The translations under genes were made by a program, and so were the position numbers. Below the pieces are notes generated by a model. The model saw only the letters and a program-made list of their open reading frames with translations, was not told the origin of the DNA and made no database searches. 51,597 bases of DNA. It comes from Helicobacter sp. MIT 00-7814 (GTDB lineage Bacteria; Campylobacterota; Campylobacteria; Campylobacterales; Helicobacteraceae). The stretch covers positions 1-51,597 of the forward strand of contig NZ_NXLL01000014.1 of NCBI RefSeq assembly GCF_003364115.1, written 5' to 3'. This document shows positions 9,389 to 15,386 of this stretch, piece by piece (positions within the stretch are counted from its first letter, which is position 1; the number at the start of each line of letters is the position of its first letter).

Positions 9389-9772
9389 TTAATTGAGCGC
9401 TTTTAAGCACAGCGCGCGAAATGCGCTAAATTCTAACTGTGCCATTTCCGCCTTTGGCACAAACACTGCAATATAATCCCTAAAAACCTCATCGCGGAAT
9501 ATCGCGCGCATTTGGCGTTTGTAGCGATTGCGCTTTGGGGCGTTGCCGACTTTGCGCGCCACACTTAGCCCCAAATACGCCTGCGCACCACGCGAAAGGA
9601 TAGCGTTAAGCTGTCGCAAGGGCTTTTTATTTGGGGTTTTGAGTTTTTGAGTGAGTGTGTCAATCTTACAGAGATAGAGTAAAAAATACGGCGTGCTGAA
9701 GCGTCGCGCGTTTTTATACACAAGGTTAAATTCTTGCGTATTTTTAAGAGAATCTACTTTCAAAGCTTGCAA
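9389..9772 (-). CDS. rnpA: Ribonuclease P protein component
   Basis: Protein subunit of RNase P, which matures the 5' ends of tRNAs together with the RNA subunit (rnpB is not in this window). The RNA-binding signature ARKVGNAPKRNRYKRQMR lies at about residues 76-93, preceded by the typical N-terminal FNLVYKNARRFSTPYFLLY. Length (127) is normal. It follows rpmH by 26 bases, the usual bacterial arrangement. Confidence 0.95.
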   Translation of the reverse strand: MQALKVDSLKNTQEFNLVYKNARRFSTPYFLLYLCKIDTLTQKLKTPNKKPLRQLNAILSRGAQAYLGLSVARKVGNAPKRNRYKRQMRAIFRDEVFRDYIAVFVPKAEMAQLEFSAFRALCLKALN

Positions 9773-9798
9773 AAGCCTCGCTAAAGGGAATTAGCGAG

Positions 9799-9933
9799 TT
9801 ATACGCTTAGTCTTTTTCTGCCTTTTGCTCTGCGTGCGTTAAGCACTCTGCGCCCATTTTTTGTTTTCATTCTAGCGCGAAAACCATGTGTGCGCTTGCG
9901 TGGAGTGTTGTGTGGTTGGTATGTTCGTTTCAT
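9799..9933 (-). CDS. rpmH: 50S ribosomal protein L34
   Basis: 44-residue, strongly basic protein. It begins [20 protein letters not shown], continues with [19 protein letters not shown] and ends KRLSV, which is L34 throughout. The ribosome site is AAAAGG, 7 bases before the ATG. It is the first gene of the rpmH-rnpA-yidD-yidC-jag-mnmE series. No dnaA gene or DnaA-box cluster is seen beside it. Confidence 0.97.
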   Translation of the reverse strand: MKRTYQPHNTPRKRTHGFRARMKTKNGRRVLNARRAKGRKRLSV

Positions 9934-9994
9934 AAATAGCCTTTTTTACAAAATTAAAGTCCGCGATTTTTCCATAAAATTACTTAAAAAAAGG

Positions 9995-10723
9995 TTAGTG
10001 CTGGCTAAATTCTTGGCTTAATTCTAAAATCTGCTGAAGATTCTTATCTGCCTTTGTCAAAACGCGAAATTCCACGCGCCGCGATTTTGTATCATCTTCC
10101 AGCGGACGCGCGAAGCTTAGCCCATTTGCGCGCAAAACCTTAATAAGCCATTCTTTTTGCGCGTTAATGCTTGATTGATTAAAACAATATTTGAGCACTT
10201 CAAATGCGCGTGCTTGGGAAAGTTCAGCGTTTCCTAAATAGCGAGATTCTAGCGTGGTGGCACTCGCCCAATTGCTTGAAGTATGCCCTTCAATGCGGAT
10301 TTCCTCGATATTGTCTTTATATTTTGGCAAAGAGAGAATCCGCACATAGCGCGGAAAAAAATCATCTAAAATATCCTTAAATCTTTGCTTAACTTCCTTA
10401 GCCCCCGCGTCAAAAAGCACCTCTGGCTCGCGGAATCTAATGGTATTGTCAATATCAATTTGTGCGTCCCAGCGCGCTAAATCCTTAGAAAATTCCTTTT
10501 GCAATTCCAAATAAAGCTCGGCTTGCAAATCCGAATAATCCTGCGCAATCGCGCTCATTTTGGCATTTATCTCGCTGTAGCGGCGGTTTTGTATTTCAAG
10601 ATTCTCTTTTGCCTTGTTTGAGATGAGCATAAATGAAATCATAATAAGCAAAAAAATCATCATAATGCCCGCCATCATATCCGCGATGCTTATCCAATAA
10701 TTTCCTTGCTTTTGCTCTTTCAA
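9995..10723 (-). CDS. MotB/OmpA-like stator protein (ZorB-like)
   Basis: Inner membrane protein with one N-terminal transmembrane helix and a periplasmic OmpA-like peptidoglycan-binding domain. The helix region reads WISIADMMAGIMMIFLLIMI; the Asp of IADMM matches the proton-channel Asp of MotB and ZorB. After a short coiled segment the OmpA-like domain follows, with IRIEGHTSS, the ELSQARAFEVLKYC helix and TKSRRVEFRV. Length (242) fits ZorB. I chose the TTG start at 10723 because AAAGGA lies 6 bases before it. An ATG at 10798 in the same frame would add 25 residues, but these are encoded entirely by a dispersed repeat. Partner: the MotA-like gene upstream. No zorC, zorD or zorE is nearby, so it may be an orphan pair or a different motor system. 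Confidence 0.75.
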   Translation of the reverse strand: MKEQKQGNYWISIADMMAGIMMIFLLIMISFMLISNKAKENLEIQNRRYSEINAKMSAIAQDYSDLQAELYLELQKEFSKDLARWDAQIDIDNTIRFREPEVLFDAGAKEVKQRFKDILDDFFPRYVRILSLPKYKDNIEEIRIEGHTSSNWASATTLESRYLGNAELSQARAFEVLKYCFNQSSINAQKEWLIKVLRANGLSFARPLEDDTKSRRVEFRVLTKADKNLQQILELSQEFSQH

Positions 10724-10727
10724 GTCT

Positions 10728-10822
10728 ATTCCTTTAAATTGTATCGTCTCGTGCGAGTGAATCGCACTTCGCCTCCGCCTCGCTTCGCTCGCGTTCATAT
10801 TTTACCATTTTTAGCTGATAAG
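10728..10822 (-). repeat. Dispersed hairpin leader repeat, copy 1 (before the zorB-like gene)
   Basis: Read on the minus strand it runs from CTTATCAGCTAAAAATGGTAAAAT (10799 marks the end of the -10-like TAAAAT, 10799-10804) to GATACAATTTAAAGGAAT. In between is a perfect 6-bp stem GTGCGA/TCGCAC with loop GTGAA (10751-10767). The end of the repeat supplies the ribosome site AAAGGA for the TTG start at 10723. TGG before TAAAAT makes an extended -10, so the element may be both promoter and leader. Confidence 0.7.
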
Positions 10823-10866
10823 GTTGCGAGATTCTGCAACGCGATTTGGTGATTTAGAGAATCCTT

Positions 10867-10974
10867 GTGGATTGCTTCGCTACCGCTCGCAATGACAGGA
10901 AAACACTTGCTTATGTAATGGCATATGGTGTTTTTTGTCATTGCGAGGATTCTTTAGAATCCGAAGCAATCCAC
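10867..10974. repeat. Large imperfect palindrome, copy 1
   Basis: Left arm GTGGATTGCTTCGCTACCGC with CGCAATGACA after it (10867-10898), and an inverted right arm TGTCATTGCGAGG...GAAGCAATCCAC (10936-10974), separated by about 37 bases. The right arm carries an inner palindrome GGATTCTTTAGAATCC. A second copy with the same arms is found at 51259-51356 inside a gene. The pattern resembles non-autonomous palindromic elements found in many bacterial genomes. Confidence 0.8.
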
Positions 10975-11150
10975 TCCTTTAAATTGTATCGTCTCGTGCG
11001 AGTGAATCGCACTTCGCCTATTCCTTTGAGACTATCACTTTGGCAAGCGTTGCTCGCCAAAGCTCCGCTCCGCTTCCAACTGCGCGGAAGTAAATTCCGC
11101 TTTGTTTCCAGCTCTGCGTGCATATTTTACCATTTTTGGCTGATAGGGTT
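10975..11150 (-). repeat. Dispersed hairpin leader repeat, copies 2a/2b (tandem, between zorA-like and zorB-like)
   Basis: A compound element. Read on the minus strand it begins with ATGGTAAAAT (-10-like TAAAAT at 11124-11129). Next come stem GCGGAA/TTCCGC with loop GTAAA on the plus strand (11084-11100) and stem CTTTGGC/GCCAAAG (11038-11062), then TGATAGTCTCAAAGGAATAG. Directly joined is a second partial copy with stem GTGCGA/TCGCAC (10996-11012) and GATACAATTTAAAGGAG. Small open frames in it are repeat-encoded and probably not genes. With copy 1 and the palindrome it fills the whole gap between the two motor genes. Confidence 0.75.
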
Positions 11151-11156
11151 TAGATT

Positions 11157-13100
11157 CTAACGCCTTGCGCCGATAAGCTCTTTTATACGCTCCAAAAACC
11201 ACTCATAATTTTTCCAAAAATTCTCCACACTCACACTCATCGCCTCATCGAGATTTTTTAGAGAATTTTCAAGCTGGCTTGAAAGCGTAGCATTCCCATC
11301 AATGCTATTTTTCAAAGAATCTTGCATACCCAAAAAAAGCTCTTGGGTTTGCTTAGCATTCTGCGCGAGGTGGGTTTGCGTGCTAAGCATTTGAGAAAGC
11401 ATATTTTCTTGGAATTCCTTAAATCCTAAAAGAATCTGCTCGCTCGTGCTTTTTGGTGCGCTTAGGGATTCTTTGGTGAGTTTTTGCAGGACTTTGAGAT
11501 ATTCTAAGGCTAGGGCTTTGATGTATTTACTAAGCTTTTCTTGCTCTTTTTGTAACGCGTTTTTAGAATCCGCAGCGAGGCTCTCAAACGCGCTACTTTG
11601 CGAGCTTAAAAGCTTGCTTGTTTGATTTGCAAGATTTTGCGCGAGTGTATCAAAGCTTTGAGAAAGAAGTTTAGTTATCTGCTCATGGTTATTTTTAAAA
11701 TCCAAATTTAGCGCGCGCATTTCATTGAGATTTTGCAAATGAAGCTCATGCGCCTTGTTGCTAGCTTCATCTTGCTTGAGAAGTAATGCTTGGATTTGAG
11801 AAAAAAGAGAATCTAAACTTTGCTTTGCATTATCCGCTAAAATCTTAAAGCCCTTCGCAGATTCTACACTTAGCGCGCTAAAGCCTTCTTTCAAGCTCTG
11901 CAGAGAATCCGCGTGGATTTGCTGGAGACTTTGCGTATTTGTAGCAAGCATATCTTTGCTGAAGCTTTTCAGATTTTGCATACTTTCTTTTGTGAGATTT
12001 AAAAGCGCGTCTGTGTGCCCTTGCATATTTTTATCAATCTTAGCAAAGTGAATTTGCGCGCTCTGGGCGACATTTTGTGCGCTTAGTTTGAAATTTTCCT
12101 CTAAAGTCTGCGCAATTTGCAGAATCTGCGCGCTTAGACTTTGATTAAACCTTGTAATATTTTCGCCTAGTTGCGCACCCTCATTTTTTGCGTTAATGAA
12201 AAAATCCCGCAAAGTGTTAAGACAAGCAAAGGAATTTTCTTTTAAGCCTGCAATTTGCTCTAAATGCGCGTGGAGCTTTTGATTTTGCACCTCAAAAGAT
12301 TCTAAAAGTTTGAGATTATTTGCGTAAAATTCCTGCACCTGCGTATTTTGCTCGGTGATGATATGCAGGGATTTTTGCGTATTTTGCACGGCTAGCTGGC
12401 TTTTTTGCAAGGCTTTTTGCGTGTCTTTCAAAAGACTTTGCGTGTCATAAATAAACTCCTTATATTCCTCCTGCCATGTCAGAAGCTTACCCACAGCGCT
12501 ATTTAGCTCTTTAAAATTTTCGCCAAATTGATTTTGTAAATTTGCATTAAAATCTTTTATGACATTCTCAAGTGCGGAAATAAGCTCTTTTGACGCGCCT
12601 TTAGCAAACTCGGAAGTGGCTTGTTGCAATGAATGCGAAATTTCTTGGAAGCGTGATTCTATCATCGCATGATTGCGCTCAAAAAGTGCGTGCAAGGATT
12701 CTGAACTAGGGAGCTTTTCTAGCGTTGGCAAAAAGCGTAAGTTTTCTAAAAAGCTCACTTGACGCGCAATATAATCAAGGTTGCTCTCCTCATCGCTTTT
12801 TATATGCTTGCTTTTTTGCAGGACTGAAAGCACAATCGCTTCACCCATGCCTAAAATCGAGGTGTAAAATGCAGTTTTCAACCCATCTAAAAGCAGTGGC
12901 ACGGAGGATTCTAAATGCAGCGTGTCAAAAGAAAAAAGCCCTACAAAAATCCCCACAAATGTTCCCAGCACGCCAGAACTCATAATGATGGATTTGAAAT
13001 CCTTGTGCGTTGGCGTGCCAAAGCTTTTGTAATCCCACACAAAAAGCGCGAGCATAAAGATAGTAAAAAGTGCGTTTATGATAAGAATTGATATTTGCAT
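11157..13100 (-). CDS. MotA/TolQ/ExbB-like proton channel with long coiled-coil tail (ZorA-like)
   Basis: Inner membrane ion-channel protein. Three hydrophobic segments are visible at about residues 3-23, 42-62 and 72-110. The second has SSGVLGTFVGIFVGL and the third LKTAFYTSILGMGEA, both matching the MotA/TolQ/ExbB signature. From about residue 130 to the end the protein is an almost unbroken Gln/Leu/Lys/Ala-rich coiled coil of about 500 residues. A MotA-type channel with a very long cytoplasmic tail, encoded beside a MotB/OmpA-like gene, is the hallmark of ZorA of Zorya defence systems. ExbB and TolQ lack such a tail. The gene follows exbD by 8 bases and so may share the exbB promoter. It could instead be a motor unrelated to defence. 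Confidence 0.75.
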   Translation of the reverse strand: MQISILIINALFTIFMLALFVWDYKSFGTPTHKDFKSIIMSSGVLGTFVGIFVGLFSFDTLHLESSVPLLLDGLKTAFYTSILGMGEAIVLSVLQKSKHIKSDEESNLDYIARQVSFLENLRFLPTLEKLPSSESLHALFERNHAMIESRFQEISHSLQQATSEFAKGASKELISALENVIKDFNANLQNQFGENFKELNSAVGKLLTWQEEYKEFIYDTQSLLKDTQKALQKSQLAVQNTQKSLHIITEQNTQVQEFYANNLKLLESFEVQNQKLHAHLEQIAGLKENSFACLNTLRDFFINAKNEGAQLGENITRFNQSLSAQILQIAQTLEENFKLSAQNVAQSAQIHFAKIDKNMQGHTDALLNLTKESMQNLKSFSKDMLATNTQSLQQIHADSLQSLKEGFSALSVESAKGFKILADNAKQSLDSLFSQIQALLLKQDEASNKAHELHLQNLNEMRALNLDFKNNHEQITKLLSQSFDTLAQNLANQTSKLLSSQSSAFESLAADSKNALQKEQEKLSKYIKALALEYLKVLQKLTKESLSAPKSTSEQILLGFKEFQENMLSQMLSTQTHLAQNAKQTQELFLGMQDSLKNSIDGNATLSSQLENSLKNLDEAMSVSVENFWKNYEWFLERIKELIGARR

Positions 13101-13108
13101 GAAATGTC

Positions 13109-13498
13109 CTACTCGTGGGCTTTTTGCATAATCACATAAATATCATGCAATCCAAAAGCTTGTAAAGTCGTGGAAAGCTCTAAGAAAAATTCTAGCTCGC
13201 TTGCTTTGTCGCCTTGAATGATGATTTGCGTATCTTTTGGAAGGCGTGAAAGCTCGTTTTTAAGGGATTCTAAGCTGATTTTAGAATCTTCAAAATAGTA
13301 ATTGCCCTCTTTGTCGATGGTGATGATTTTTTCTTTACTTTCACTTGAAGTCGCGCCCTGCTTTTGATCCTCTAGCGTGGGGATTTCTACTTGAATCTTA
13401 GAATGCTGGACAAAGCTTGCACTCACAAGCACAATCACAAGCAACACAAGCATAATATCAATAAATGGGATAAGATTAAGAGAATCTATTTTTTTCAT
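13109..13498 (-). CDS. exbD: Biopolymer transport protein ExbD
   Basis: Component of the TonB energising complex. A single N-terminal transmembrane helix NLIPFIDIMLVLLVIVLV carries the essential Asp (about residue 14). It is followed by a periplasmic domain with the ExbD pattern IITIDKEGNYYFEDSKISLESL and IIIQGDKASELEFFLEL. Length 129 is typical. It lies 9 bases after exbB. No tonB gene is seen next to it; the next gene downstream is the ZorA-like one. Confidence 0.92.
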   Translation of the reverse strand: MKKIDSLNLIPFIDIMLVLLVIVLVSASFVQHSKIQVEIPTLEDQKQGATSSESKEKIITIDKEGNYYFEDSKISLESLKNELSRLPKDTQIIIQGDKASELEFFLELSTTLQAFGLHDIYVIMQKAHE

Positions 13499-13507
13499 AC
13501 AGCCCTT

Positions 13508-13960
13508 TCAAATGTCGTATTTCGTGCGTGCATTTGGCGTGGATGGCGGGATATGCGCGATGTCCCATTGCGTAAGCAAAATCTCTGTTTTTCGCAAAAG
13601 GTGATTGTAGCACACAATGGAAGGAATCGCCACGATAAGCCCACCAGCAGTAGCTTTCAGCGCTAAAGAAAGCCCTAACATAATGCTTTGCGTGTCAATC
13701 AGCGTGTTATTGCCAATTTCTATAAAAGTCACCATAATGCCAAAAACCGTCCCAAGAAGCCCGATATAAGGCGCATTTGAGCCAATCGTCGCAATGAGCG
13801 TCAAGCGCTTGTGCAAATCTAACTCAAGCACTCTTTTATCCTTGTAATCCTCCACGCGCACTTTTTTAAAAAACCAAAATCGCTCAATCGCCACGCCCAC
13901 AGCCACAATACTCAAAAAGAGCAAAAAGCCTAGCACTCCGTAATCAACAGCTTCTTTCAT
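13508..13960 (-). CDS. exbB: Biopolymer transport protein ExbB
   Basis: Proton-channel subunit of the TonB system. It has the short (150-residue) form found in Campylobacterota, with three transmembrane segments at about 8-28, 60-82 and 95-120. The conserved core reads IATIGSNAPYIGLLGTVFGIM and LKATAGGLIVAIPS. The ATG is preceded by AAAAAGG. With exbD it forms the start of a minus-strand operon that appears to run on into the ZorA-like gene. Confidence 0.93.
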   Translation of the reverse strand: MKEAVDYGVLGFLLFLSIVAVGVAIERFWFFKKVRVEDYKDKRVLELDLHKRLTLIATIGSNAPYIGLLGTVFGIMVTFIEIGNNTLIDTQSIMLGLSLALKATAGGLIVAIPSIVCYNHLLRKTEILLTQWDIAHIPPSTPNARTKYDI

Positions 13961-13999
13961 CGTTAGAAATACCTTTTTATTTTTAAACTTAACCGCGCA

Positions 14000-14005
14000 A
14001 TTCTA
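14000..14005 (-). promoter_or_regulatory. -10 box of the exbB promoter
   Basis: TAGAAT on the minus strand inside GTGTAGAATTGC, 40 bases before the exbB start. This is the usual Helicobacter housekeeping -10 type; no -35 box is evident. Confidence 0.5.
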
Positions 14006-14062
14006 CACTTTTTGTATTCATAGAATCTTTAAAGCGCATTTGTTATTTTTCTAAAATAAATT

Positions 14063-15289
14063 TTAATCAATGAGCGCGATGAGTTCCTTAAGCGCATTTG
14101 GGCGAAAAGCGACTTTTGAAGGAAGGAGAGAATCTGCGTTTAAAAGCGTGTTTGTAAGCTCGCTAGATTCCACAATGACAGCATTTTGCACGCAAGAAAA
14201 TAGTGCTTGCTGATTGAAAATATGCTTGCCTGAAATAAGCTTTGTTTGGAAAAACGCCGGCTCAAGCGGATTGTGTCCGCCAACTTTTGCAAACGCACCG
14301 CCCAAAATCACAATATCACTAATCGCATACGCATTTATAAGCTCGCCTAATTTATCAAGCACGACAATATCTTTGCTAAAAGTAATTGCGCTTTGTTCCT
14401 CACCGCGCGCGCTTGCATGGCGCAAGAGATCGCTTAGGCGCTCAAAGGTAAGATTATTTTTTTGCAAGATTTGGCACACTTCAATAAATCGCTCTGGGTG
14501 GCGCGGGGCAAGCAATAGCAAAGAATCTGGTTTGAGTTTTTGGAATTGCAAAAAAGCGCGCAAAATAAGCTCTTCTTCGCCCCTGTGCGTGCTAGCACCA
14601 AGCACGACGAGCTTATTTGGCTTTTTATACGCGATACTTACCTTTGGCGGATTTAGCATTTTTAGATTCCCAAAGACGCTGACATTACGCGCACCAAGAG
14701 ATTCTAAGCGTTTTTTGTCTTTTTGACTTTGAGCTAAAATCACATCAATAAGCCTAAAAATCTGCCTATAAAAGCGCTTAAAACGCGTATAGCTCGCAAA
14801 AGATCTATCAGAAATGCGCGCGTTTAGAAGAAAGGTTTTTGCACCATTTTTTTTAGCGATAAAAAATAGCATACGCCAAAGCTCGGCTTCCATCACCACG
14901 AGGCTTTTAAGCTCGCTAAGATATTTGCTCCAAAGTGGCAAAAAAATCTCAAAAGGCAAAAACTTCACCTCCACGCGCTTTGAGTGCAAAGCGCCAAAAA
15001 GCCTTATGGCTTCGTTAAATCCGGTATGCGTGATGGTAGAGATAAGAATCTTTGAGTGAGGCGAGCTTACTAAAAGCTCGTTGATGATGGGCTCTAAGGA
15101 TTTGACTTCGCCAAAAGAGCAGGCATGAAACCAAAAATGCGGTTTAAACCTAAGCCCAAGATTCACGCCAAAAAAGCGCCGCGGCAGTGAGGCTTTGTGC
15201 TTTGCGCGCAGGGTGAAAAGTGCTAAGAGTGGCAAACAAAGAATATACACAAAAAGACACGCAAGATAATAGCCAAGCGGAAAGCGCAT
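14063..15289 (-). CDS. waaA: 3-deoxy-D-manno-octulosonic acid (Kdo) transferase
   Basis: Transfers Kdo from CMP-Kdo to lipid A precursor at the inner membrane, starting the LPS core. An N-terminal membrane anchor (about residues 6-25) is followed by the acceptor domain (WFHACSFGEVKSLEPII, the acidic motif of WaaA enzymes). The GT-B donor domain then has GASTHRGEEE, LAPRHPERF and GGAFAKVGGHNPLEPA. Length (408) is normal. AAAGGA lies 6 bases before the ATG. A separate gene, waaF, for the next core step is in this window at 44.4 kb. Confidence 0.94.
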   Translation of the reverse strand: MRFPLGYYLACLFVYILCLPLLALFTLRAKHKASLPRRFFGVNLGLRFKPHFWFHACSFGEVKSLEPIINELLVSSPHSKILISTITHTGFNEAIRLFGALHSKRVEVKFLPFEIFLPLWSKYLSELKSLVVMEAELWRMLFFIAKKNGAKTFLLNARISDRSFASYTRFKRFYRQIFRLIDVILAQSQKDKKRLESLGARNVSVFGNLKMLNPPKVSIAYKKPNKLVVLGASTHRGEEELILRAFLQFQKLKPDSLLLLAPRHPERFIEVCQILQKNNLTFERLSDLLRHASARGEEQSAITFSKDIVVLDKLGELINAYAISDIVILGGAFAKVGGHNPLEPAFFQTKLISGKHIFNQQALFSCVQNAVIVESSELTNTLLNADSLLPSKVAFRPNALKELIALID

Positions 15290-15386
15290 AAGAATCCTTT
15301 AAAATCAAAGTGCGGGGCTTAAAAACTTGCGCAGATTCTAGCAAAAAATAAATAAAAGCGCACGAAAAGCTCAAACCTTTACGCGC

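Noticed and set aside
9799..10000. Replication origin beside rpmH
   Set aside because: rpmH adjoins dnaA/oriC in many bacteria, but here no dnaA and no cluster of DnaA boxes is visible, and Helicobacter origins are elsewhere.
10938..11123. Small open frames inside the repeat cluster between the motor genes
   Set aside because: They consist of repeat sequence, and both strands are open by chance; no ribosome site or conserved product.
13109..13960. Third TonB-system gene (tonB) after exbD
   Set aside because: The next gene has a MotA-like channel and a coiled coil, without the Pro-rich linker or the C-terminal domain of TonB.
9995..14005. Complete Zorya defence system
   Set aside because: Only ZorA-like and ZorB-like genes are present; no ZorC, ZorD or ZorE candidate lies nearby, so only the pair is reported.
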